DNA from: Natronococcus sp. A-GB1
GTDB taxonomy: Archaea; Halobacteriota; Halobacteria; Halobacteriales; Natrialbaceae
Direction: 5' to 3'
Length of the DNA: 64,000 nucleotides
Assembly: GCF_029688845.1 (NCBI RefSeq)
Contig: NZ_JARUKW010000015.1
Location: 62,001 to 126,000 of the forward strand
Both the position numbers and the translations under genes were made by a program. Positions 42,933 through 51,409 of this stretch are shown here, piece after piece; the stretch's first letter is position 1, and the number at the start of each line of letters is the position of its first letter. Under the pieces are notes generated by a model. It was not told the DNA's origin and ran no database searches. It was given only the letters and a program-made list of their open reading frames with translations.

Positions 42933-44159
42933 TCAGGACCGGCGCCGGCTGTCGGGCGCGAGCGCGTCGTCGTACACCCGCTCGAAGAGCGCCTCGAGTT
43001 CGTCCCGGGTCGGCTTTCGGGGATTGTTGTCCGGCGAGCCCGAGTCGAAGGCGTCCTGGGTCATCCTCGGGACGACCTCGAGATAGGCCTCGCGGTCGGG
43101 AACCTCGCCGAACTCGTCGAGATAGCCGGTGAGCGAGATATCCTCACAGAGCTGCTCGACACCGTCACTGGCCCGTCGTGCGGCCACGCGGTCGGCGTCG
43201 GTTTCGTCGGCGACTCCGAGCATTCGAGCGACCTCGGCGTACTTCCCGGGTGCGGCCAGCTGGTTGAACTCGACGACGTAGGGGAGGATGAGTCCGTTCG
43301 CCAGCCCGTGGGGGATATGGAGCTGTGCGCCGAGGGGACGGGCCATCCCGTGGATGAGCGCGACCGAGGAGTTGCCGAAGGCCTTGCCGGCGTGGAACTG
43401 CCCGATCATCATCTCCGAGCGAGCCTCGATGTCGTCCCCGTTTGCCCAGGCGGCCGGCAGCGAGTCGACGATGCGCTCCATCGCGCTGCGGGCGTACTCG
43501 TCCGTAATGGGGTAGCTCTCGACCGAGGTGAACGCCTCGATGGCGTGGGCGAAGGCGTCGATTCCGGTGAACGCGGTGTGGCTCTTCGGAAGCGACCGGG
43601 TCAGCTCGGGGTCCTCGATGGCGACGTCAGGAACGATGTTCTCGGAGACGATGATGAACTTCGTGGCAGTGGACTCGTCGGTCAGCACCGCCGTTCGGGT
43701 CGTCTCGCTGCCGGTTCCCGCCGTGGTGTTGACCGCGAGAATCGGCGGCGCCGGGTTCGGCACGCCCTCGTAGCCCGCCTTGTCGACGCCGAACTCCCGG
43801 AGGTCGCCGTCGTTAGCCGCGAGGATGCCGACCGATTTGCCGACGTCGATCGAGGAGCCGCCCCCGAGCGTGACGATGACGTCGCAGTCTCGGTCCTCCC
43901 AGACCTCGAAGGCGTTCTCCACGTTCTCGACCGTCGGATCGGGTCTGACGCCGGTGTACAGCGCCGTCTCGACGCCGCTCGCCTCGAGGTTCTCGACGAT
44001 TCGCTCGCCGTGGATGTCGTAGATCATCTCGGAGGCGACCACGAGCGCCGTCTCCCCGTATCGATCGGCGTACTCGCCGATCCGCTCGCTGGCGTCGATG
44101 CCGAACAGCGTCTTTCCCGGCGAGACCACGGTGCGCGTTCCGTGCGTGAGCTCGGACAT
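42933..44159 (-). CDS. Iron-containing (group III) alcohol dehydrogenase
   Basis: The 408-residue enzyme has the NAD-binding VTLGGGSSIDVGKSVGIL and metal ligands in FTGIDAFAHAIEA (Asp and His) and HGMARPLGAQLHIPHGLANG (two His). It reduces aldehydes or oxidises alcohols. It is last in an apparent operon with the aldehyde oxidoreductase and MoaD-like genes, 83 bases after the latter, suggesting linked alcohol-aldehyde-acid conversion. ATG 44159 is used; 44171 is an alternative. Confidence 0.87.
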   Translation of the reverse strand: MSELTHGTRTVVSPGKTLFGIDASERIGEYADRYGETALVVASEMIYDIHGERIVENLEASGVETALYTGVRPDPTVENVENAFEVWEDRDCDVIVTLGGGSSIDVGKSVGILAANDGDLREFGVDKAGYEGVPNPAPPILAVNTTAGTGSETTRTAVLTDESTATKFIIVSENIVPDVAIEDPELTRSLPKSHTAFTGIDAFAHAIEAFTSVESYPITDEYARSAMERIVDSLPAAWANGDDIEARSEMMIGQFHAGKAFGNSSVALIHGMARPLGAQLHIPHGLANGLILPYVVEFNQLAAPGKYAEVARMLGVADETDADRVAARRASDGVEQLCEDISLTGYLDEFGEVPDREAYLEVVPRMTQDAFDSGSPDNNPRKPTRDELEALFERVYDDALAPDSRRRS

Positions 44160-44242
44160 GTGTTGTGCCAACGCAAAGCGTGTTCAAGAAGGTTCACCAT
44201 TATAGATGACGACGGCGGTCGCTCACCGAGGTCCGGAGCCGT

Positions 44243-44524
44243 TCACCCGCCGGTCACAGGCGGCGTGATCGAGAGCGTGTCGCCGTCGGCCAGCTCGGTC
44301 GCGCCGCCCTCGAAGTGAGTAACGTTGGTGCCGTTTCGCAACACGGTGATGCTTCGGGCAACCGCCCCGTCGTTGGCGAGCAGCGTCCCCTCGAGGTCGG
44401 GATGGTCGTCCTCGAGCGTGGCGAGGACGTCCCGAACGGTCGTTCCCGAGTCGAACTCACGAGTCGTCGTCCGCTCGCCGACGGCCTCGCGAATCATCGC
44501 GAAGTACCGGAGTTCGAGCTCCAT
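44243..44524 (-). CDS. MoaD/ThiS-like ubiquitin-fold protein (SAMP-type)
   Basis: The 93-residue beta-grasp protein starts MELELRYFAMIREAVGERTT and ends ITPPVTGG, with the C-terminal diglycine needed for adenylation and thiocarboxylate formation. MoaD serves molybdopterin/tungstopterin synthesis; haloarchaeal SAMPs also form isopeptide conjugates. Its start overlaps the aldehyde oxidoreductase stop (TGATG), so it is coupled to a pterin-dependent enzyme. A cofactor role therefore seems likelier than general protein modification. Confidence 0.83.
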   Translation of the reverse strand: MELELRYFAMIREAVGERTTTREFDSGTTVRDVLATLEDDHPDLEGTLLANDGAVARSITVLRNGTNVTHFEGGATELADGDTLSITPPVTGG

Positions 44525-46383
44525 CAGTCGGCGACGTGCTCGGCGACATCGGATAAGTCGAGGCGCTCGACGGTGTCGGTCGTCGGATGTCCGTTGTCGT
44601 TCCAGCCGCGGAACTCGTAGTACTCGTCGAGCATCCCCTCGAGCTCCTCGGGTGGACAGTACATCCCCTCGGAGGGGCCGTCGGGGATCGGCTCGTGCAT
44701 CGTCCGGTGGGGGAGCGTGTCCGTCCCGCGGTCAGCGACGCCGCGGGCGACGTTGATCAGGCGTTCGAGGTTGTAGATCCGCTCGCCGATCGCCTCGACG
44801 TCCTCCGTCGAGAGCTCCCAGCCGGTCGCGAGGCTGATCGCCTCCGCGTAGCGCTCGTTGACCCGGGCGCCCCAGCCCGCTTCGCTGACGAACCGACACT
44901 GGGTCAGCGAGTCGCCCAGCGCGGTGAAGTGCTGGGTCCGGGCGGCGAACTCGGGGGTTCCCTTGGTCGTCTCGTCGTGGTTGCCGTCGTACTGGAGGGT
45001 GGGTCGGGTGTCGTGGTGAGAGCCACCCCGGGTCGCCGTGGCGTAGCCGATGCTCATCCCCTTCAGGCCGCGTGCGGAGTGGGCCGCGAACTCGAGACCC
45101 TTGGCGCCGTAGAGGTAGCGGTCGGCCTCGTCGTCGAGCGACTCGGCCAGCCGGAACGAGCCCTCGGCGAGGTCGTCGCCGAAGCCCTCGCGCTCGGCCG
45201 TCTTCCGGGCGAGTTCGACCAGCCCGTCGGCGTCCCCGAACTCGAGGTGGGGCGAGTCGTCGTCGTCGAGCAGGCCCTTTTCGTAGCACTCCCGGGCGAA
45301 CGCGACCGTGACGCCCCACGAGATCGTGTCCATGCCGAGGCGGTCACAGAGGTCGTTGGCCTTGATGACGCGCTCGGGGTCGTAGACCTCCTGGAGCGTC
45401 GCCGTCCCGAACAGCGATTCGAACTCCGGGATCTTCCCCTCGGTGATCCCTTCGGCTTCGACCGAGACGTGTTTGCCACACTTGACCGCGCAGTTCGCGC
45501 AGGTGGTGTCCTCGGTGACGTACTCCTCGTACAGGGTCTCGCCGCTTACCGCCTCGGCATCCTCGGCGTCGGCCTGCTCGGTCTGCATGTTCCGATGGCC
45601 GAGTTTGCCCATCTCGTTGATCGGGTTGACCAGCCCCGAAGTACCGTACTCCTGGAGCATCTCGGTCTCCTCCATCAGCCGCCCCATCTGCTGGACTGCT
45701 CGCCCCTGGAGGTCGCCAGCGGGTTCCGGCTGGAAGTCGCCGCCCTGGACCGCGATGGCCTTTACGTTCTTCGAGCCGAGCACTGCGCCCGCGCCGCCGC
45801 GGCCGGCGACGCCCTCGCGAAGCTTCGACTCGTGAACTAAACAGGCGTACCGAACCTGGTTCTCGCCCGCCGGCCCGTTCGCGAGGACGTGCGTGTCGTA
45901 GCCGACGCCCTCGCGGTCGCGGATCTCCCCGCACGTCTCGTAGGTCTCGGTTCCCTCGAGGCCGTCGGCCGACTTCACCTCGGCGCCGTCCTCATCGACG
46001 ACGACGTACGAGTGTTCCTCGGCGGCGCCGTGGAGCACGACGCCGTCGAACCCGGTCGTCTTCAGCGCCTGCGGTAACGTGCCGCCGAACGTCGAGTCGA
46101 AAAAGCCGTTCGTCATCGGGCTCACGAAGCCGACGACGCCGCGCGACGTCGACTGGAACGGGGTGGCGTTCATTGGGCCGACCGCCAGCGCCAGCACGTT
46201 CTCCGGATCGAACGGGTCCGCGTCGACGGGCACGTGTTCGGCGACCTGCTTGGCGACGAACCCGTTCCCGCCGAGGAATCGCCGGGCGTCCTGAGGGTCG
46301 ATCGATTCGATCTCGTTATCGCCGGTTTCGAGGTCGACGTGGAGGATCTCGCCGCCGTACACCGAGGGGAGCGTCTCGGACAT
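44524..46383 (-). CDS. Aldehyde:ferredoxin oxidoreductase (tungsten/molybdenum pterin)
   Basis: The 619-residue enzyme begins with the AOR signature (GGEILHVDLETGDNEIESI, RRFLGGNGFVAKQV) and carries [4Fe-4S] ligands CANCAVKCGK (C-x2-C-x3-C) with a further Cys near the C-terminal half. GPAGENQVRYACLVHESK and LHGAAEEH-type segments bind the bis-pterin. It oxidises aldehydes to carboxylates, reducing ferredoxin. It is first in the operon with the MoaD-like gene (one-base overlap) and iron ADH. Its promoter region contains a 7-bp inverted repeat. Confidence 0.92.
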   Translation of the reverse strand: MSETLPSVYGGEILHVDLETGDNEIESIDPQDARRFLGGNGFVAKQVAEHVPVDADPFDPENVLALAVGPMNATPFQSTSRGVVGFVSPMTNGFFDSTFGGTLPQALKTTGFDGVVLHGAAEEHSYVVVDEDGAEVKSADGLEGTETYETCGEIRDREGVGYDTHVLANGPAGENQVRYACLVHESKLREGVAGRGGAGAVLGSKNVKAIAVQGGDFQPEPAGDLQGRAVQQMGRLMEETEMLQEYGTSGLVNPINEMGKLGHRNMQTEQADAEDAEAVSGETLYEEYVTEDTTCANCAVKCGKHVSVEAEGITEGKIPEFESLFGTATLQEVYDPERVIKANDLCDRLGMDTISWGVTVAFARECYEKGLLDDDDSPHLEFGDADGLVELARKTAEREGFGDDLAEGSFRLAESLDDEADRYLYGAKGLEFAAHSARGLKGMSIGYATATRGGSHHDTRPTLQYDGNHDETTKGTPEFAARTQHFTALGDSLTQCRFVSEAGWGARVNERYAEAISLATGWELSTEDVEAIGERIYNLERLINVARGVADRGTDTLPHRTMHEPIPDGPSEGMYCPPEELEGMLDEYYEFRGWNDNGHPTTDTVERLDLSDVAEHVAD

Positions 46384-46390
46384 TGATACG

Positions 46391-46432
46391 AACACTGTAC
46401 GGCGGAGGGCCCCTTAATTCATCGGCAGTGTT
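46391..46432. promoter_or_regulatory. Inverted repeat AACACTG...CAGTGTT around the AOR promoter
   Basis: Two perfect complementary 7-mers (46391-46397 and 46426-46432) flank a TATA-like GAATTAAG (minus strand) about 30-37 bases before the AOR ATG. The layout suggests a repressor or activator site straddling the TATA box. Confidence 0.4.
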
Positions 46433-46568
46433 CCTGCGTGCCGTATGAACGTCGAGGGTCGTCGGTGCATCGAGAAGGGTCCACGGACGTCACTTTCGTT
46501 CGACATACACGATCGCCCGTCGCCCACGCGCGCAGTGGCTTTTTCCAGATAGCCGCGATACGTTCCCC

Positions 46569-46703
46569 GTGACTCGACTTTCGACCATCGTCATCCTCGT
46601 TGGCGTCGCGAGGGTCGTTCCGCTACCGCCGCCACTCGGAATCGTCCTCGGCGCCCTCTTGACCACCGTCGGCCTCGGACTCAGACGATTCACCGAAAAC
46701 TAA
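46569..46703 (+). CDS. 44-residue single-family membrane mini-protein
   Basis: A GTG-initiated ORF (TRLSTIVILVGVARVVPLP ... GLGLRRFTEN) has two short hydrophobic stretches separated by PLPPPLG, a layout seen in many haloarchaeal mini membrane proteins. It ends 61 bases before the PAP2 gene. Codon use is consistent with coding. Function unknown. Confidence 0.55.
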   Translation: MTRLSTIVILVGVARVVPLPPPLGIVLGALLTTVGLGLRRFTEN

Positions 46704-46764
46704 CACGTTCGCGAGGTGAGCCGGCCCCAGAGTCAAGTAAGTCGTCCTCGAAACGATACGGACG

Positions 46765-47775
46765 ATGAGCGAGGGGCAAGACCTGCCCACGTTCTTCTTC
46801 GACCCGGAGGTGAACAGAGCGGTCAACGAGGCGCTGCCATCGATCGCGGTCGAAGCGTTCGGAATCCTAACCGCCCTCGGCGACGGCGCGACCCTCGTGA
46901 CTGTCGCGGCCCTGCTGTACTGGTTCGGCGCGGCGGAGGACCGCCACGATCGGGCGATGGTGCTCGCGATCGCCGTGACGACCCTCGCGCTCGTCGCGGG
47001 ACTCAAGGGAATCCTCGAGGTGCAGCGACCGCTGTACGCGGCTGACCCACCGCTGGCGTTCGCACCGGAGACGTACCCGGGCTGGAGTACGCCCAGCGCG
47101 CACGCAATGGGTGCCGCAGCGGTCTACGGCGCGCTGGCGGCCGTGATGGGTGCCGGGAAGCGCTGGCAGCGCTACGCGGTTGCGGCTGCGCTGATCGTCA
47201 CGATCCCGTTCTCGCGGGTCGTCATCGGGGTCCACTACCTCGGTGACGTGACCCTCGGCGCGCTGTTGGGACTCGGACTCGTCGCCGTCGCGCTCCGGAT
47301 CACGAACCGGTCGGTCACGCCGATGTTCGCGCTCTCGCTTGCGATCGCGGTCGCCGCCTTCCTTCTCGGCTCCGAGGAGTACACCACGATGGCGATCGGG
47401 GCCTCGCTGGGCGGACTCGTGACGTGGCCGCTCCTCGAGAATCGGGACGCCGAGCCGCTGGGGGCCTCCCTGCTCCTGTTGGGGCTGCTCGTGCTCCCGC
47501 TGCTGGCGGTCGTCAGGCTGCTCGATCTGCTGATTGCTGTCGAGGGCGGGTTCGTGGTCGCCGGAACGGTGACGGTGAGCCTGCTCGCGATCCTCGAGAC
47601 GGTCGGGTTCGCGGTCGCCTTCGGGGGTGCGATCGCTGCACCATACGTCGCGGCCGAGCTCGACGACTCGCGAGCGGTCCGGAAACTGCAGCGGGCGTTG
47701 CCGTTCAGCGGTCGTACCGTCGATCCGGGCGCCGTCGGCGAGGATCCGACTCCGGAACGGGAGGCCGGCGACTGA
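46765..47775 (+). CDS. PAP2-family phosphatase, membrane
   Basis: The 336-residue membrane protein has the three PAP2 motifs: KGILEVQRP (motif 1, KxxxxxxRP), STPSAHAM (motif 2, PSxH) and SRVVIGVHYLGDV (motif 3, SRxxxxxHxxxD). It hydrolyses lipid phosphates such as isoprenyl pyrophosphate or phosphatidic-acid-like archaeal lipids. About nine TM helices are predicted, with extra C-terminal ones beyond the core. Confidence 0.88.
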   Translation: MSEGQDLPTFFFDPEVNRAVNEALPSIAVEAFGILTALGDGATLVTVAALLYWFGAAEDRHDRAMVLAIAVTTLALVAGLKGILEVQRPLYAADPPLAFAPETYPGWSTPSAHAMGAAAVYGALAAVMGAGKRWQRYAVAAALIVTIPFSRVVIGVHYLGDVTLGALLGLGLVAVALRITNRSVTPMFALSLAIAVAAFLLGSEEYTTMAIGASLGGLVTWPLLENRDAEPLGASLLLLGLLVLPLLAVVRLLDLLIAVEGGFVVAGTVTVSLLAILETVGFAVAFGGAIAAPYVAAELDDSRAVRKLQRALPFSGRTVDPGAVGEDPTPEREAGD

Positions 47776-47883
47776 CTACGCTCCGGTCAGAGTGCTCGAG
47801 CGAGCACCTCTCGAACGATCCGTCGCCGGCATCGAGCCCCGACGTCTGCGGCAGACCTTTCCCTGCTCGCGACGAGTGTCGCT

Positions 47884-48534
47884 ATGGCGATCGAAGCCTC
47901 GTTTACCGCGACAGAGGGTGAATTCCCGCTCGCCGAGGTGTTCTCGAAGTTTCCGGCAGCGAGGATCGAGCTGGATCGAGTCGTTCCGACGAACGACGTG
48001 TTGATCCCGTACTTCTGGCTGCAGAAGGGGGAGTCGTCGGAGATCGATCTCGAGGGGATCGACCACCCGGGGATCGACGACCTCCGAATCGTCGACGACG
48101 TTGACGGGGCAGTGTTCGTCCGCATCGACTGGGACTTCGAGTACGAGAGCGTCCTCACCGCAATCCTCGAGACCGACGTGGGGCTCGTCTCGGCCGTCGG
48201 CAAGGAAGGAAAGTGGACCTTCGAGGTCCGCGGGACCGAACAGCGGGACGTGTCCGACTTTCAATCCTACTGCAAACGCCACGACATCCCGGTGGAGCTG
48301 ACCCAGCTCCACGCACTCTCGCCGCTCGAGTCGGGCCAGGAGTACGACCTCACCGAAGCCCAGCGGGAGGCGCTGACGCTGGCGTACGCCCGCGGATTCT
48401 ACGACTCCCCGCGCGAGGTTACCCAGAGGGAGGTCGCCGACGAACTCGAGATCTCCCGGCAGGCGCTGGCCTCTCGGCTCCAGCGCGGAACCAGACGGCT
48501 GATCGCGAGCACGTTGGTTGGCCCATCCGACTAA
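47884..48534 (+). CDS. HTH-10 (bacterio-opsin activator-like) transcriptional regulator
   Basis: The 216-residue regulator has an N-terminal alpha/beta domain (residues 1-150) and a C-terminal HTH-10 (about 155-208, YDLTEAQREALTLAYARGFY and VADELEISRQALASRLQRG). It lacks PAS or GAF modules. The target is unknown; neighbours on the same strand are PAP2 and a small acidic protein. Confidence 0.85.
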   Translation: MAIEASFTATEGEFPLAEVFSKFPAARIELDRVVPTNDVLIPYFWLQKGESSEIDLEGIDHPGIDDLRIVDDVDGAVFVRIDWDFEYESVLTAILETDVGLVSAVGKEGKWTFEVRGTEQRDVSDFQSYCKRHDIPVELTQLHALSPLESGQEYDLTEAQREALTLAYARGFYDSPREVTQREVADELEISRQALASRLQRGTRRLIASTLVGPSD

Positions 48535-48704
48535 TACTTATAAACATATTATGAGAGCAAAAGTCAAACTCAGGGGCGACCCGTACGAACGCTACGGTAT
48601 GAGGGAACGCCAGCGCCAGGTGTCGACCCGATTGGAGCGGGGCGACGCTACGGCCGGGGGAGGGGAGGCAGTCGGAACGAAGACCCGTTACAGAGACCAA
48701 ATCC

Positions 48705-48950
48705 ATGGGTGAGTCGGACGAACCGGGATCGAACGGCGAACAGGTGGTCGAACGGGGGGAGACCTACAACCACGAACGGCACGGTGAGGTCGAAGTAACG
48801 GGGATCTGGAAGGGCATCGAGGAGGTCGACGGCACACACGACGCCAACGAGAACGACGTCTACATCGTTCGCTACTCCGCCAACGAGGACGGCAAGCAGG
48901 TCGACGAACTCACCGACACGCTCGACGAGTTCCTCGAGGCGCTCGACTGA
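48705..48950 (+). CDS. 81-residue acidic haloarchaeal protein
   Basis: The protein is beta-rich (VVERGETYNHERHGEVEV, VYIVRYSANEDGKQVDEL) with a terminal amphipathic helix. Such short proteins with an HGxVxVxGI-like core occur across Halobacteria with no known role. ATG start, codon bias and clean stop support it. Confidence 0.65.
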   Translation: MGESDEPGSNGEQVVERGETYNHERHGEVEVTGIWKGIEEVDGTHDANENDVYIVRYSANEDGKQVDELTDTLDEFLEALD

Positions 48951-48955
48951 CGTCC

Positions 48956-49008
48956 GCCCACGACTGACGTCGCGGGCTTTGCACTGTTTCCCTGGAAGCC
49001 TTCCAGGG
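48956..49008. repeat. Orphan hairpins resembling IS200/IS605 right end
   Basis: GCCCACGAC-TGAC-GTCGCGGGC (48956-48977, one mismatch) resembles the IS605-type hairpin at 24149-24168. A perfect CCCTGGAA-GCC-TTCCAGGG follows at 48990-49008. No transposase gene is near. It may be the scar of a lost element or an unrelated terminator cluster for the gene ending at 48950. Confidence 0.4.
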
Positions 49009-49188
49009 GCGGAGGCCGACCGCGCGGGGTCGCGGGAGATGGGAGCGGGCCCGTCCACCCTCCGCGCACCCCGCATTCCTCGGATACAGTAGCGTCTCAC
49101 CGGCCGAGAAGAGTGAGAACCTCACCGAAGTTTATGCCGAAACCGATAGACAGTAGCCCACCGCACGCCCTCTTCGGTCCACACCATC

Positions 49189-51171
49189 ATGGCTTCAGAC
49201 TTTCCACACCTGTTTGACGCTGCAAGCATCGGTCCCATTGAACTCCGAAACCGCCTCGTCATGGCGCCGATGGGGACGAATTACGCCACCGGCTCCGGAG
49301 AAGCCACCGACCGACTGCTCGACTACTACGCGGAACGCGCAGCCGGAGGGGCCGGGCTCGTCACCGTCGGTACCGCGGCCGTCGAGTACCCGCGGGGACG
49401 CGCGATCGTCAACCAGCTCTCGATCGCCGACGATGGCTGCGTTCCGGGACTCTCGAAGCTCGCCCGGCGTATCCAACAGCACGGGGCGAACGCGTTCGTC
49501 CAGCTCCACCACGCCGGCGGCGGGACCACGGTGAAGAAAACCGGCGGCATCCAACCGGTAGTCTGCTCGAGCGTCGAGAACGTGTACAACGCCCGGGATC
49601 CCCAGGTCCTCGAGACCGAAGCGGTCGAATCGATAGTGGAGCGCTTCGTGGACGCCGCGAGACGCGCCCGGAAAGCGGGGTTCGACGGCGTGGAACTACA
49701 CGGTTCGCACGGCTACCTCATCCAGGAGTTCATGTCCCCGCGGAACAACCAGCGGGACGACCGCTACGGCGGCGATCTCGAGGCCCGCATGCGGTTCCCG
49801 ACGGAGATCGTCGAGGAGATTCGGGACGCGGTCGGCGACGACCTCGCACTGTCGTTCCGGCTGAGCGCCGACGAGTTCGTCGACGACGGCTACGGCCTCG
49901 AGGAAGCCACGCAGATGGCTGAACTGCTCGCTTCGGCCGGCGTCGACGCCTTCAGCGTCACGGTTGGCGCCTACGGCGTGCCGACCCGCGTCCTCGAGCC
50001 GATGAGCTACGAGGAAGCCTGGCGCACTCAGTACGCCGCGGCGATCGGCGAGTCCGTCGACGTCCCGACCGTCACCGTCGGGGTGATCCGCCAGCCGGAG
50101 ACGGCCGAGGCGGTGCTCGCCGACGGCGACGCCGACTTCGTCGCCGTCGGCCGCGGTCACATCGCGGACCCACACTTCGCGCGCAAGGCTCGAGAGGGCC
50201 GCGCGGAAGAGATCAACCGGTGTATCGGCTGCAACATCGGTTGTATCGGCGAGGGAATCTTCGCCGACAGGGAGCTGGGCTGTACGGTCAACCCGACGGT
50301 GGGCCGCGAGCGGGAGTTCGCCACCATCGGGCCCGCACCGGAGCGCCAGCGGGTGCTCGTCGTCGGCGCCGGCCCGGCGGGACTCCGGGCAGCCATCCGA
50401 AGCGCCGACCGGGGACACGACGTCACGCTGTACGACGCGGCCGAGGAGGTGGGCGGGCAGCTTCACCTCGCGGCCGCCCCGCCCGGAAAGAGGAAAAACG
50501 GGTGGTACCTCGAGCATCTGGAGACCCAGCTCGAGCGTCGTCCGGTCGACGTCCGGCTCGGAGAGCACGTCGATCGAGCGACGGTGGAGACGGTCGACCC
50601 CGACGCCGTCGTCGTCGCGACCGGGGCCCGTCCTCGCGGGATCAGCGTTCCGGGAGCCGACGGGTCCCACGTCGTCCAGTCGTGGGACGTCGTCGACGGC
50701 TCCGTTTCGGTCGCTGACGAGACGGTGGTCGTCGTCGGTGGCGGGGACGTGGGCTGTGACACAGCCAGGTTCCTGGCCGACCGGGGCTGTGCGGTTACGG
50801 TGGTCGAGCAGGCCGATCGGATCGCGCCGGACAAAGAACGGATCAGCCGCATCGACGTGCTCCAGACTCTCGAGTCGAACGACGACGTCGCACTCGTCAC
50901 GGGAGAGACGGTGCTATCCATCGAAGAGGAGGCCGTGACCACCGTCCGTCCCGACGGCTCGGAGGCCGCCTACGAGGCCGACCGCGTGGTGCTCGCGGTG
51001 GGACACGAACCGAACGACGGCCTCGCCGACGAACTCGAGGAGTACCCCGCACCGGTCTACGTTGTCGGCGACGCTCGGGAGTCCCGGGACGTCTACCGCG
51101 CGACCCTCGACGGCACCGAGGCCGGCATCTCGATCGGCGATCCGTACCGGACCTTCAGTCCGCGGCCGTGA
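49189..51171 (+). CDS. Dienoyl-CoA reductase-type flavoprotein (OYE TIM barrel + 4Fe-4S + FAD domain)
   Basis: The 660-residue protein joins an N-terminal OYE-like FMN barrel (about 1-340, NRLVMAPMGTNYATG and FDGVELHGSHGYLIQEFMSP), a [4Fe-4S] site INRCIGCNIGC with further Cys in GIFADRELGCTVNP, and a C-terminal FAD/NAD(P)H domain (VLVVGAGPAGLRAAI, VVVVGGGDVGCDTARF). This is the 2,4-dienoyl-CoA reductase/trimethylamine dehydrogenase layout. It probably reduces enoyl or enone substrates with NAD(P)H. A nearby MaoC/CBS fusion suggests acyl-CoA metabolism. Confidence 0.88.
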   Translation: MASDFPHLFDAASIGPIELRNRLVMAPMGTNYATGSGEATDRLLDYYAERAAGGAGLVTVGTAAVEYPRGRAIVNQLSIADDGCVPGLSKLARRIQQHGANAFVQLHHAGGGTTVKKTGGIQPVVCSSVENVYNARDPQVLETEAVESIVERFVDAARRARKAGFDGVELHGSHGYLIQEFMSPRNNQRDDRYGGDLEARMRFPTEIVEEIRDAVGDDLALSFRLSADEFVDDGYGLEEATQMAELLASAGVDAFSVTVGAYGVPTRVLEPMSYEEAWRTQYAAAIGESVDVPTVTVGVIRQPETAEAVLADGDADFVAVGRGHIADPHFARKAREGRAEEINRCIGCNIGCIGEGIFADRELGCTVNPTVGREREFATIGPAPERQRVLVVGAGPAGLRAAIRSADRGHDVTLYDAAEEVGGQLHLAAAPPGKRKNGWYLEHLETQLERRPVDVRLGEHVDRATVETVDPDAVVVATGARPRGISVPGADGSHVVQSWDVVDGSVSVADETVVVVGGGDVGCDTARFLADRGCAVTVVEQADRIAPDKERISRIDVLQTLESNDDVALVTGETVLSIEEEAVTTVRPDGSEAAYEADRVVLAVGHEPNDGLADELEEYPAPVYVVGDARESRDVYRATLDGTEAGISIGDPYRTFSPRP

Positions 51172-51361
51172 TCGACGTCCGACCGTGACCGTCGCAGTTA
51201 TCGGCGGACGAGAGCGATCACGGGGAAGTGACGTGGGAACAGCCCCCTCGGTCGTGGCAAGCGGCTCGCGTTCGGGTCGTTCGGGGTGTAGGTGGCCGGC
51301 CTCGATCGGCGAGACGCGAACGACCGTTCGATGGCAGTCCAGTCTCCGACTCCACAATGGT

Positions 51362-51385
51362 GAAAACCGGGCCACCATACTATGG
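51362..51385. promoter_or_regulatory. GAAAACCGGGCCA element with CCATACTATGG palindrome
   Basis: GAAAACCGGGCCA (51362-51374) is followed by CCATA-C-TATGG (51375-51385), 25-48 bases before the CBS-MaoC ATG. The first part recurs at 53650-53662 and, with one base fewer, at 29609-29620. The palindrome may include the TATA element. Confidence 0.4.
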
Positions 51386-51409
51386 TCGACGCCAGCCTAC
51401 ATCTCTACC

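Noticed and set aside
46569-46703. Possible tRNA or small RNA near the AOR/PAP2 gap
   Set aside because: No cloverleaf or T-loop pattern; a small membrane ORF explains the sequence better.
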